64,000 bases of DNA from JBLIRR01 sp049472395 (GTDB lineage: Bacteria > SZUA-182 > DTGQ01 > JBLIRR01): NCBI GenBank assembly GCA_049472395.1, contig JBLIRR010000012.1:88808-152807 (forward strand), written 5' to 3'. The notes under the pieces are model-generated. The model searched no databases, had not been told where the DNA came from, and saw only the letters and a list, made by a program, of their open reading frames with translations. This document shows, one piece after another, positions 51,662 through 61,341 of the stretch; the stretch's first letter is position 1; each line of letters starts with the position of its first letter. The translations under genes and the position numbers were made by a program.

Positions 51662-52477
51662 ATGATAAAGCGTTTCATAAAAGAGCTATATTTATTTAAT
51701 AGTCTTCTCATCACAAAAAGAAATCTTATATGGTCAATGGCTAAAAGGGATATCGCTACTCAATATATTGGTTCATTTTTGGGATTTGTGTGGACATTTA
51801 TAGATCCGATCGTGACCGTTTTTATTTTTTGGGTAGTATTCGGACTTGGATTCAAAGTCCGCCCGTGTAAAGAAGCTCCTTTTGTAGTCTGGCTTACGGC
51901 AGGAATGGCTATCTGGATGGTTTTTTCGAAGATTCTTAATGAATCTTCGAATATAATAATTGTCAATTCAAATCTTATTAAGAATACCTTATTTCATTCA
52001 CATATACTACCTATTGTCAAGATAATCTCAAATCTAATCATTCATTTTATCTTTATAACAATTCTTCTTGTGCTTCTTTATTTAAATAAAATGCCTTTTA
52101 ATATTTATTTTTTACAAGCATTATATTATTTATTAGCCATGTGTTTTTTATCACTAGGCTTATGCTGGTTGACTTCTGCATTATCACCCTTTATTCGCGA
52201 TATCCCGCAAATAGTTAAAGTAATAGTGGATCTGGGATTTTGGGCCACTCCAGTAATGTGGGAACTTAGCATTATGCCACCAAAATTGCAATCCATTTTC
52301 CGAATTAATCCCATATATTATCTGGTACAAGGATATCGTGAATCATTCCTATATTTCACACCATTTTGGCATCATCCCCGCCAAACCCTTGAATATTGGA
52401 CTGTTACATTAATTATTTTATTTTTAGGAGCAATTCTCTTTAAAAGGTTAAAACCCCATTTTGCTGATGTGTTATAG
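51662..52477 (+). CDS. wzm: Polysaccharide ABC exporter permease (Wzm/ABC-2)
   Basis: The 271-residue ABC-2 permease has six membrane helices and conserved blocks RDIATQYIGSFLGFVWTFIDPIV (about 21-43), GMAIWMVFSKILNESSNIIIVNSNLIKN and WATPVMWELSIMPPKLQSIFRINPIYYLVQGYR. It exports O-antigen or similar glycan on a lipid carrier together with the ATPase in the next gene. The 264-bp upstream region has an imperfect hairpin (GAAAAGC/GCTTTTC, 51536-51554). Confidence 0.92.
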   Translation: MIKRFIKELYLFNSLLITKRNLIWSMAKRDIATQYIGSFLGFVWTFIDPIVTVFIFWVVFGLGFKVRPCKEAPFVVWLTAGMAIWMVFSKILNESSNIIIVNSNLIKNTLFHSHILPIVKIISNLIIHFIFITILLVLLYLNKMPFNIYFLQALYYLLAMCFLSLGLCWLTSALSPFIRDIPQIVKVIVDLGFWATPVMWELSIMPPKLQSIFRINPIYYLVQGYRESFLYFTPFWHHPRQTLEYWTVTLIILFLGAILFKRLKPHFADVL

Positions 52478-52562
52478 CTAATATTTAAATCAAAAGAGCT
52501 CGTAAATCTGCTCAAATATAGAAAGTAAGGTTGAAACTTTTAGAGCTTTTGTGACTTTTAAC

Positions 52563-53852
52563 ATGAATAATAATCTTATAATTCAAGCTAAGAATATAAA
52601 CAAAACATATCCACTATATGTTTCAAATATAGACCGTCTCAAAGAAACATTAAATCCTTTCAAAAAGAATTATCATGATACATTTTTTGCATTAAAGAAT
52701 ATTTCGTTGGAGGTAAAAAAAGGAGAAACTTTAGCGATAATAGGACAAAACGGGAGTGGGAAATCTACGCTTCTTAAACTTATATGCGGTATCCTTACGC
52801 CAGATGATGGAGACCTTTATATAAATGGGAGAATATCGGCACTACTCGAACTTGGAGCAGGTTTTAATCCAGATTTTACTGGACGGCAAAATGTCTATCT
52901 CAACGCCTCTATACTTGGCTTTACTGATAAAGAGATAGATGAGAGATTTGATGATATTGTCTTTTTCTCAGAAATTGGTAAATTTATAGACCAGCCTGTG
53001 AAAACATACTCCACTGGCATGTATCTTCGACTTGCTTTTTCAGTGGCCGTACATGTTGATCCTGAAATCCTCATTATTGATGAGGTGCTCGGTGTAGGAG
53101 ACATACGTTTTCAGCAAAAATGCCTTAGGCGAATGGAAACTTTCAAAAAGAATGGTACTATTCTTTTTGTCAGCCATGACATGGGTGCAGTCAGATCTTT
53201 TTGTGATAGGGCTGTGTGGCTTAAGGATGGGCAGATATATCGACAAGGTTCAGTAGACACTATAGCTGAAGAATACGAAATATTCATGTTTTATGAAGAA
53301 CATCTAGAAGTTCAAAATAAAAACACGATAAGATCTGAAAATGTAAACCAAATCTCTGATTTAGATGTGCACTGGCAGGATCTTAATAATTTTGAATGTT
53401 TTGGAGATTTTAAAGCAAGACTAGTCCGTGGAGCTTTTTATAAAAATAATCCTTTTGAACCACTAATAACAATAAATAATCAGCAAGAGGCGGTCCTCTT
53501 TATGCAAATCGAAGCAAATGACGATATTGATCAATCAATCATAGGTTTTATCATATATGACGCCTATGGAAATCATATAACGGGCTCAAATACATTTATT
53601 AAGAACTGTCATATCCCTCCTTTTAAAAAAGGCAGATTATATATAATTAAAATCTCTTTTACTATCCCCTTATTGAGGAATGGTAAGTACTCATTGTCAC
53701 TTGCCATTGCCTCAGGGACACAAGAAAATCATATCCAGCATCACTGGGTGCATGACGCATTCTGTTTTGAGGTTGCCAATCCTGCCCAAATCGCAAGGCA
53801 GAGCTGGATGTTTCCAATATCGACTCTATCAGTCGACTTTTTAAATTTCTAA
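52563..53852 (+). CDS. wzt: Polysaccharide ABC exporter ATPase with Wzt C-domain
   Basis: The protein of about 429 residues has Walker A GQNGSGKST (about 61-69), signature YSTGMYLRLAFS, Walker B EILIIDEVLGVGD and H-loop FVSHDMG. A C-terminal Wzt carbohydrate-binding domain (about 270-425; FKARLVRGAFYKNN, HHWVHDAFCFEV) selects glycans with a particular terminal modification. A methyltransferase is fused into the next gene, which fits a methyl-capped chain. ATG at 52563 is used here; GTG at 52551 is in frame and also possible, and neither has a strong ribosome binding site. Confidence 0.92.
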   Translation: MNNNLIIQAKNINKTYPLYVSNIDRLKETLNPFKKNYHDTFFALKNISLEVKKGETLAIIGQNGSGKSTLLKLICGILTPDDGDLYINGRISALLELGAGFNPDFTGRQNVYLNASILGFTDKEIDERFDDIVFFSEIGKFIDQPVKTYSTGMYLRLAFSVAVHVDPEILIIDEVLGVGDIRFQQKCLRRMETFKKNGTILFVSHDMGAVRSFCDRAVWLKDGQIYRQGSVDTIAEEYEIFMFYEEHLEVQNKNTIRSENVNQISDLDVHWQDLNNFECFGDFKARLVRGAFYKNNPFEPLITINNQQEAVLFMQIEANDDIDQSIIGFIIYDAYGNHITGSNTFIKNCHIPPFKKGRLYIIKISFTIPLLRNGKYSLSLAIASGTQENHIQHHWVHDAFCFEVANPAQIARQSWMFPISTLSVDFLNF

Positions 53853-53868
53853 CATAGGTGATTAGCAT

Positions 53869-56800
53869 ATGAATATGAAATTTACTGGAGAACGGTTCAT
53901 TCCCGATTCTGGCAGTTCAGAACTTACCATTGAGCATTATCAAAGATATCTTTCGCTTACTAACCTCATTAAAAATAAAGTTGTTGTTGATGCAGCCTGT
54001 GGTGAGGGCTATGGTAGCTCTATCCTTAGTAAATATGCTACTTATGTATATGGAGTCGATATCAATCAAGAAACAATTCTTCACGCACGAGAAAAATATT
54101 CTGACAATAAGAATACAACATTTATCCTCGCCTCAGTGACAAATATACCGCTACAGTCTAATAGTGTTGATATTTTTGTTTCTTTTGAAACCATAGAACA
54201 TATAGATGAACAGTCTCAAGAGCTATTCTTATCTGAAATTAAGAGATTATTAAAAAAAGATGGCATTTTGATTATATCCACTCCCGATAAATCTCTTTAT
54301 TCTGACGCTCATGGTTATAGTAATGAATTTCATATAAAAGAGTTTTATAAAGATGAATTTAATAAATTTCTATTGCAATTTTTTAATTATACTTATTTTT
54401 ATTATCAAGATTTTCAAGTTGCGTCGGTGTTGACAAGTAACCAATCTACTTATTTGCGACCTGTATATGCAACCAGTACAAATACAGGAAAATACATTAT
54501 AGCATTGTGCAGCGATATTAATGAAATCCATAATGATATTGCGTCAATTGTCTATGATATTGAAGGGAGGCATTTAAAAGACATTAATCGTATATTAGAA
54601 CTTCAACAAGAAGTGGAGAGCTTTGGTAAATGGATACAACACCTCAACACTATCAATAAATCTCATGAAGAAACCATAGAATCAAGGCAATATTTGACAG
54701 AGATCCTTAGTCATGATTTGAATACTACACGCGAAAAGATAAAAGAAACTCAAATCATGCTTAATCAGCGAAATAAGGATCTCAAGCATAGGGATGTTCA
54801 GCTAGAGAAAAAAAACAAAGAGCTTAGTCAAGCGCAAGCCTACCTTCATTCTATAAAAAAGCAGCTAAATCAGCGAGAAAAAGAGCTAAGGTGTAAGGAT
54901 GCCCAACTAGAGGAAAAAAACAATGAACTTTGCCAGGCGCATAACAATATTAACATACTTATTGACTGGTTTTCATTTCTAGAGGATGACATACAAGTCC
55001 TGATTAAATCAATGCGCTGGCGATTAGGCAGTGCAGTGATTGGCATTATTGACTTTTTTACCCTCAGGTACGGAAAAAGAACCGCGATTGATCATATAAA
55101 TTCTATTTTAAGAGATTATAAGAAGTGGCGCCTTGAGAATAAGATACAACAAACGAATATAGTAGACTTACATGTAAACACACATACTAACTCTCAATCA
55201 ACTTCATATAACTTAATTCACTTTATTCGAGGAATACTACTTAATCCAAAATATACTTTTAAATTAATGAATATCACTCGAATAAAAAATTTTTTTATCA
55301 CTCTTTTCCATAATGACAAGTCGCTTAAAGAAAGCGTGTACAGATACTATATCGATCAACTTTCCAAAAGCAGAAAAACTAATCAAGATATCCATTTTGG
55401 ATTGAAAGCTACTACGAAGAGAGGATTATTAAGAGTCCCCTATTTTCAGAACATTGTTGTTTCGATTATCATACCCGTATTTAATAATTGGCATTATACC
55501 TATAACTGCGTAAATTCAATTATAGAGAATACAAAGAGTATAAATTATGAGATAATAATTGTTGATGATAACTCTCGTGATGCTACGAAACAAGCGTTTG
55601 ATTTTATCGAAAATCTTATTGTCATTCGTAATAAGTGTAACCTCGGATTTATCAAGAACTGTAATAATGCTGCTAAAAAAGCAAAGGGCAAATATATCGT
55701 TTTTTTACATAACGATACAGTTGTTCAGGATGAGTGGTTGGATAAACTCGTTACTTTTATTGAAAAGCATGATGATATTGGAATTGTAGGACCCAAAATT
55801 ATAAATAAGAATGGTACTCTTCAACAAGCCGGGGGCATTGTATGGAAGGATGGAACAAATTTGAATTACGGTCAGGACGAGGATTTCACAAAACCCGAAT
55901 ATAATTATGTTAAAGAGGTAGACTATATCGCTAATACCGGTATTCTCATCCGTAAAGATCTTTGGAATGAAATCGGTGGCTTCCACGTCTTAGACAAATC
56001 AGGATCATGCGAACATATCGATTTAGCTTTTGAAGCTCGGAAGCGCACCTATAAAGTTCTTTATCAACCTGGATCCGTTCTTTTGCACCTTGGGAAAGCG
56101 TGCGATTTCGGACAAAATTCAGATATAGCAGAAATAATAATTCGAAATCGTGAGAAATTCGTATCAAAATGGAGCAAGGTATTGGAAAAGGAACACTGCG
56201 AAAAGAATTGTCATATCTTTTACTCTAGAGATAGGAGTAGAAATAAGAAAACCATTCTTTTTATAGACCATTATGTTCCCTTTTTTGACAAAGATGCTGG
56301 ATCCAAGTCCACATTCCAATACATTAAGCTTTTTATCAAAAATAATTTTAATGTTAAATTTCTGGGTGATAACTTTTTTCAACATGAACCTTATACTTCT
56401 ATACTTCAAAATTTGGGTGTAGAGGTACTTTATGGTCAGTATTACGCTAAGCATTGGCAAGAGTGGTTGAGAGAAAACTCTCAGTATATAGATTATATTT
56501 ATATGCATCGCCCACACATTTCAATAAAATATATTGATTTTTGCAAAAACCATCTTCACGCTAAGATACTTTATCAATGTCATGATCTGCATTTTTTGAG
56601 GAAACAAAGAGAGTATGAGGTTAATAAAAACAAGAAATGCCTAAAGGAGGTTCAATATTGGGAAAATCTCGAAAGAGAGCTATTCGGTAAGGCAGATGTA
56701 GCCTTAACTTTTAGCGCTGACGAACTAGAAATAATTCGCGAGAAGTTCCCAGGAACTAATTGCTGCCAAATCCCATTATTCTTTTTTGATAAATTTGAAA

Positions 56801-57339
56801 AATATAATACTAATTTTGCCCTTAGAAAGCACTTTATGTATGTGGGGGGGTTTGGCCATCCACCAAATGTGGATGCAGTTCTCTGGTTTGTCAAAAAAGT
56901 TTTTCCTAAAGTATTAGAAAATCGACCAGAAACACAATTCCTCGTTATTGGTTCTAATCCACCAGAAGAGGTGAAAGAACTTGCTGATAAGAATGTTAAA
57001 CTTTTCGGTTATGTTTCAAATCAAGAACTCCATGAATTGTATTGTAAGGTTCGACTTCAGGTGATTCCCTTGCGCTATGGAGCGGGTGTCAAAGGCAAAG
57101 TTATAGAAAGTCTGTATTATGGATTGCCTCTTGTAACCACGCATGTAGGCATAGAAGGTATGCCAGATATAGAAGAAATCATTCATCCGATCGATTCTCC
57201 TAAAGATATGGCCCAAGAAATTATTCGGTTGATGGAAGATAATAAAGCATGTATCCAGGCTTCAGCAAGATATCAAGAGTATGTAAAAGAGCATTTTTCA
57301 GAAAAAGTTGCGCTTGCATCTCTGATGAAGGTCCTATAA
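53869..57339 (+). CDS. Methyltransferase-coiled coil-GT2-GT4 fusion
   Basis: The 1156-residue polyfunctional protein has four parts. The SAM methyltransferase is at about 1-230 (VVVDAACGEGYGSSILS, EIKRLLKKDGILIISTPD). A coiled coil runs at about 245-365 with internal repeats (LNQRNKDLKHRDVQLEKKNKEL, LNQREKELRCKDAQLEEKNNEL). The GT2 is at about 525-760 (VSIIIPVFNNWHYTYNCVNSI, VDDNSRD, FLHNDTVVQDEW), and the GT4 is at about 790-1150 (GYVSNQELHELYCKVRLQVIPLRYGAGVKGKVIESL). This resembles WbdD/WsaE-type enzymes that extend and cap O-antigen while the coiled coil acts as a length ruler. It follows Wzt, whose C-domain would read the cap. Confidence 0.92.
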   Translation: MNMKFTGERFIPDSGSSELTIEHYQRYLSLTNLIKNKVVVDAACGEGYGSSILSKYATYVYGVDINQETILHAREKYSDNKNTTFILASVTNIPLQSNSVDIFVSFETIEHIDEQSQELFLSEIKRLLKKDGILIISTPDKSLYSDAHGYSNEFHIKEFYKDEFNKFLLQFFNYTYFYYQDFQVASVLTSNQSTYLRPVYATSTNTGKYIIALCSDINEIHNDIASIVYDIEGRHLKDINRILELQQEVESFGKWIQHLNTINKSHEETIESRQYLTEILSHDLNTTREKIKETQIMLNQRNKDLKHRDVQLEKKNKELSQAQAYLHSIKKQLNQREKELRCKDAQLEEKNNELCQAHNNINILIDWFSFLEDDIQVLIKSMRWRLGSAVIGIIDFFTLRYGKRTAIDHINSILRDYKKWRLENKIQQTNIVDLHVNTHTNSQSTSYNLIHFIRGILLNPKYTFKLMNITRIKNFFITLFHNDKSLKESVYRYYIDQLSKSRKTNQDIHFGLKATTKRGLLRVPYFQNIVVSIIIPVFNNWHYTYNCVNSIIENTKSINYEIIIVDDNSRDATKQAFDFIENLIVIRNKCNLGFIKNCNNAAKKAKGKYIVFLHNDTVVQDEWLDKLVTFIEKHDDIGIVGPKIINKNGTLQQAGGIVWKDGTNLNYGQDEDFTKPEYNYVKEVDYIANTGILIRKDLWNEIGGFHVLDKSGSCEHIDLAFEARKRTYKVLYQPGSVLLHLGKACDFGQNSDIAEIIIRNREKFVSKWSKVLEKEHCEKNCHIFYSRDRSRNKKTILFIDHYVPFFDKDAGSKSTFQYIKLFIKNNFNVKFLGDNFFQHEPYTSILQNLGVEVLYGQYYAKHWQEWLRENSQYIDYIYMHRPHISIKYIDFCKNHLHAKILYQCHDLHFLRKQREYEVNKNKKCLKEVQYWENLERELFGKADVALTFSADELEIIREKFPGTNCCQIPLFFFDKFEKYNTNFALRKHFMYVGGFGHPPNVDAVLWFVKKVFPKVLENRPETQFLVIGSNPPEEVKELADKNVKLFGYVSNQELHELYCKVRLQVIPLRYGAGVKGKVIESLYYGLPLVTTHVGIEGMPDIEEIIHPIDSPKDMAQEIIRLMEDNKACIQASARYQEYVKEHFSEKVALASLMKVL

Positions 57340-57466
57340 GATACATACAACTTTTCAATTTTGTGATATAATATTATTATTAACTAAATAATATATTAAT
57401 TTTTTGCTAGAATATAGCATTATAATTATTATTAAATGTATTAGTGCATGGGAGATAAAAGAATCT

Positions 57467-58609
57467 ATGCCAAAACGCATTTATCTTACAGTAATATTTC
57501 TTGAATATGCTGACAGCAAGTATGGAGAGGTGTTTGATAGATTACGATTATACATTGATAGCATAAGGAATTGTCAGGTAACTTATTTGCTGGTTGATAA
57601 CAAGCATGAGACATTAGAGCCGTCCTATGTTTCTGATTCTGTTATTAAGATGGGTGGAGATAATACATCCCGAGAATTTTCCGGGTGGCAAAAGGGAATC
57701 AAAGCTATTAATACCCTTAATATCAAAACCGATGTCATTCTTCTTGTGAACAATGCTTTTTTATTACCAGGAGAATCATTTTTGAAGGATTATGCTAATT
57801 ATTCTTTGTTAAAAAGAGTTGCTTTTAAGAAATCTGTAATTGGACGTATAGATACCCATGGTCAACAAACTTTCGTATATGGATATGACGTCTCGGAATG
57901 GGTATGTACAAACTGTCTCTTTGCGCCAAAAAGAGCATTTGATGACATAGGATCTGTTGTCACAATTAATAAGCACAATATATATGATTTTTTGGAAAAG
58001 GAGTATCCCAGAAAACATCTCATGCATGATCAAAATTTACTGGGTTCTGAGTTGAAAAGTGGTCTTTTCAATTTGACTATGGAATATTCTTTTACAGGAC
58101 TTGATGAATTACGAATTATTCTTGATAAATACCATATTCCCAGAAATACTTCGCTAAATGATAAGCGTCATCTTGGTTTTATACTAGATAATATAAAAAT
58201 AAATAATAAAAATATATATAATTTCGAAAGATATCGTGGTTATTATGATGACAAGTGGATAGATAAAATTGCGGTTTTAGGATTCAATATAGCTGAATCC
58301 GGTACTTTTAAGATTTCCGGATATATTCCTCCTGAAATTTTTAATGATATTTATCATGGTAATTTACGGATTAGAATATATAATGATTCATATCTATTTA
58401 AGAAAGATGCACCGATTTCAAATAATCATAAACGAATAATTATAAAGTGGCTGACGGAAGAGTGGCATAGCAGATTTGAAATTAATTCTGAAACCTGGTC
58501 TGTTTTTCAGGCTAAACTTTCAACTATTTTAAATGAGGCTCTCCTATCTGCGAGATTTAAAAAGTATGGATATGATTTGAACTCATACGGAGTAAAAAAA
58601 TATTATTAG
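57467..58609 (+). CDS. Unassigned cell-surface polysaccharide protein, glycosyltransferase-like
   Basis: The 380-residue soluble protein has MPKRIYLTVIFLEY, TYLLVDNKHETL, GGDNTSREFSGWQKGIKAIN and DVILLVNNAFLLPGESFLKDY. The order is that of a GT-A fold (nucleotide-binding strand, then an NN pair in place of DxD), so a degenerate or divergent glycosyltransferase is likely. No exact family recognised. The start at 57467 was chosen because the protein-like sequence begins there; the upstream extension (ILE-rich) lacks a ribosome binding site. AT content rises sharply from here. Confidence 0.6.
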   Translation: MPKRIYLTVIFLEYADSKYGEVFDRLRLYIDSIRNCQVTYLLVDNKHETLEPSYVSDSVIKMGGDNTSREFSGWQKGIKAINTLNIKTDVILLVNNAFLLPGESFLKDYANYSLLKRVAFKKSVIGRIDTHGQQTFVYGYDVSEWVCTNCLFAPKRAFDDIGSVVTINKHNIYDFLEKEYPRKHLMHDQNLLGSELKSGLFNLTMEYSFTGLDELRIILDKYHIPRNTSLNDKRHLGFILDNIKINNKNIYNFERYRGYYDDKWIDKIAVLGFNIAESGTFKISGYIPPEIFNDIYHGNLRIRIYNDSYLFKKDAPISNNHKRIIIKWLTEEWHSRFEINSETWSVFQAKLSTILNEALLSARFKKYGYDLNSYGVKKYY

Positions 58610-58671
58610 TTATTTTATCTAAGTTACCAAAGAATACGAATTAACAATAATACAAATATAAGAATGTTTAG

Positions 58672-58809
58672 CCACCATATTTCGATGAGAATGTCTTCAA
58701 TCCAGAAATACTAAGACATACACTTGATGAATTAAATTTATTTTCACACGAGTTCGATCCTAGTATTAAAGGAAATGAAGAAACATGTAAAGAATTCAAA
58801 TTAGTTTAA
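58672..58809 (+). pseudogene. Remnant of a gene end (45 codons, no start)
   Basis: Directly after a stop (58669-58671), an open frame reads PPYFDENVFNPEILRHTLDEL and ends EETCKEFKLV followed by TAA. Codon use and composition look coding, but there is no start codon or ribosome binding site, so this may be the C-terminus of a lost gene. It fills most of the 236-bp gap. Confidence 0.4.
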
Positions 58810-58845
58810 AAATATCTCCCCCAAAAAATAAAGATAATTTATTTT

Positions 58846-61242
58846 ATGAATGTTCAATTACTCAAGAGGAATATAGTAAAATATCTTTTAGCCATTATAA
58901 TAATATTAGGAACAATGTTATTTCTATTGCGAGCCAATTTTGAGGTTGGTATGCAATTCGATGAAGTTTTTAGAGTAAATAATATTATTCCTTTTCTTAA
59001 TTCAAAAGCCAGCTCATATAACCAGAGTATTTGTAATATTGATATTCTGGGTTTAAAAATTCCTTTAATGTATAAACAATATATTTCCTCTACCTTTCTT
59101 CTTTTTTACTTACCTCTTAGACTATTTGATGATTATTTGTTTGGGATAAGATTTATTAAGCTTTTCTATTCTTGTATAGTTGTCATACTTCTATTCCTAA
59201 TTATTTCATGGTATCATTTCTATTTTGCTTTTTTATTTACTCTACTGATCATAACATCTCCTCTTATTTACCAAAATCCTTTTCCTTCAAGTTTTTCTTT
59301 CCATATTCTTTTTATACCTTTATCTATCCTTTTCTTTCACAGATATTATCATCATATCCCCAACAAACTAACCAATTTATTTCTTGCGGTATTTCTTCTT
59401 TTTTTTAGTGTTAATTATACTTTTTATAGTTCGTGGACGGTGATTTCTTTAATTTTAGTAAGCATTGCATTCTTTCCTTATTTTTGGAAAACCTTTTTAA
59501 CTTCCTATAAAAGAATTCTGGTAATTGTTGTTGGTTTTTTCTTAGCTATGTTTAATTATATTGTTTATAATATCAAATATTCTTTTCCCACATTAAAGCC
59601 ACTATATTATAAGTGGCTTAATCCAAGTGAGTATCATAAAGTCGCTATTGACTATAAGCAGATTGAACAACCCCTTTTTGATGAGATCATTTCTAAAATT
59701 AAGATAGTGTTTACTTGGCTTGGAGAATACAATTATTTATATATAATATTAATTTCAATAATTATTATTTATTATCTAATAGCATTAATAGAAATATTAA
59801 AGAATAAAAAATTTCATGATTATAAATTATATTTTTTCTCACTGGTTGTGACATTCTTAATTTTCTCATTAATACTTATAAGTCCAAACACAACACGCCC
59901 TCCACATTATACCTTTATTAGTCCATTTTTTGAACTCAGTATTTTGAGTTTGTTGGTATTAATTTACAAGCTGGTTAAGTCATCCAGACTAGTTCGATTA
60001 ATTGTTTTTTCTTTGCCTATACTTTTACTGATCTTAAATTTTTACACTTCAAACAAAATAGTAGCCAAAAAATTACAAACTAAAGGCACAGGATATTTTA
60101 GTCCGGCAATTTTTGACTTAAATACTTATATTAATAAGAAAGGAATAAAAAATAATCTCGCCCATCTTCAATGGGGATTTTATTCCCAATTATATTTTTT
60201 GAATAAAGGAGAAATTAACACTAGTAGTTTAGTATTTCAATCAATTAATCTAAAAGATGATAAAACTAGATTTAATGTCTTTAAGTTTTATTTCTTGTCA
60301 CCAAGCATGCAAAAAGTGGACACTTTATACTTCCCACTATACAATTCTATACAGAAGGATATAACAGATTCATTTTTTAATTTTATCAACGCTTATGGTG
60401 GAAAACTGAGTGTTGAAAAACATTTTCATGAAACAAATGGTGCAATAGCTTTTAGTTTATTTAAATTAGATGTAAGAGATTTTCTTAAAAAAGCGAAGAA
60501 TAGAATTTTAAATAATATTGTCACTTCTGATGAGCTAAGAATAAGGAATTTTGGGCCTAAGGAAAAAAGGTTTGAAGGACTAAAAAGTTTTGGGATGTGG
60601 TTCAAAACAGTTAATAATTCAAAAAATACAAAAATAATGATAAATGAAATGATTTGTAGGACAATTGTTAACAAAGAAAACATGACAGCATTAATTCCAA
60701 GTGATGCAATTACTAAACCCGGAAATTATAATATTCAGCTTATTGATATAGATAATAATATAAAATCTTATCCTGTTTATTTGAGTATAATAGGAGAAAA
60801 TATTTCTGTAAATAGTTTTGTGGGTATAGAAAAAAAAGATGCAGATATTCAATCTTTTATTGATTTTTCGAAATTTAATTATAATCTTGTAAAAGGGCTT
60901 TACGAACGCGAACAGGGTAGATTTAGATGGTCAAAAAAACATTCCGCTTTTCTGTTAAAATATAATAATGAAAAGTATTTCTCTGTTAAATTATTTTTCC
61001 CTGACCTTAATGGTTATAGTAGTAAAGAAATTAAATTATCTGTAAAAATAGATAATCAAACGCTAGAGACCTTTGATATTGATAAAAGCGGAAGTCTGGA
61101 GAAATATATTATGGTCCCGGCAGGAATTGAGCATAATAAAATAGTTATAGTTAGTTTAAATATAACCAATCAGTATATTAGTCCTTCAGATAAAAGAGAA
61201 TTAGGCTTTATAGTGAGTCAAATAGGCTTTAAAGACCTTTAG
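58846..61242 (+). CDS. GT-C-like integral membrane glycosyltransferase with C-terminal beta domain
   Basis: The 798-residue protein has about ten membrane helices in the first 400 residues. An early acidic motif (MQFDEVFR, about 37-44) sits after helix 1, like the catalytic Asp of GT-C mannosyl- and arabinosyltransferases. Residues 410-800 are hydrophilic with beta-type segments (DNQTLETFDIDKSG, GIEHNKIVIVSLNI), possibly a periplasmic sugar-binding domain. It would use a polyprenyl-phosphate sugar made by the following DPM-type gene. AT content is very high. Family placement is moderate. Confidence 0.65.
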   Translation: MNVQLLKRNIVKYLLAIIIILGTMLFLLRANFEVGMQFDEVFRVNNIIPFLNSKASSYNQSICNIDILGLKIPLMYKQYISSTFLLFYLPLRLFDDYLFGIRFIKLFYSCIVVILLFLIISWYHFYFAFLFTLLIITSPLIYQNPFPSSFSFHILFIPLSILFFHRYYHHIPNKLTNLFLAVFLLFFSVNYTFYSSWTVISLILVSIAFFPYFWKTFLTSYKRILVIVVGFFLAMFNYIVYNIKYSFPTLKPLYYKWLNPSEYHKVAIDYKQIEQPLFDEIISKIKIVFTWLGEYNYLYIILISIIIIYYLIALIEILKNKKFHDYKLYFFSLVVTFLIFSLILISPNTTRPPHYTFISPFFELSILSLLVLIYKLVKSSRLVRLIVFSLPILLLILNFYTSNKIVAKKLQTKGTGYFSPAIFDLNTYINKKGIKNNLAHLQWGFYSQLYFLNKGEINTSSLVFQSINLKDDKTRFNVFKFYFLSPSMQKVDTLYFPLYNSIQKDITDSFFNFINAYGGKLSVEKHFHETNGAIAFSLFKLDVRDFLKKAKNRILNNIVTSDELRIRNFGPKEKRFEGLKSFGMWFKTVNNSKNTKIMINEMICRTIVNKENMTALIPSDAITKPGNYNIQLIDIDNNIKSYPVYLSIIGENISVNSFVGIEKKDADIQSFIDFSKFNYNLVKGLYEREQGRFRWSKKHSAFLLKYNNEKYFSVKLFFPDLNGYSSKEIKLSVKIDNQTLETFDIDKSGSLEKYIMVPAGIEHNKIVIVSLNITNQYISPSDKRELGFIVSQIGFKDL

Positions 61243-61296
61243 ATCATTGAGATTTATTTAGATATTATTTGAAATAATATTGTGGTTAGATAAAAA

Positions 61297-61328
61297 TAGG
61301 GAGCTATATTATTAGGGAGCTACATTAT
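61297..61328 (+). repeat. 16-bp tandem duplication
   Basis: TAGGGAGCTATATTAT is followed at once by TAGGGAGCTACATTAT, one mismatch apart, about 13 bp before the next gene. The duplication doubles a GGGAG that could act as a ribosome binding site. Confidence 0.6.
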
Positions 61329-61341
61329 ATAGTTAATACTA

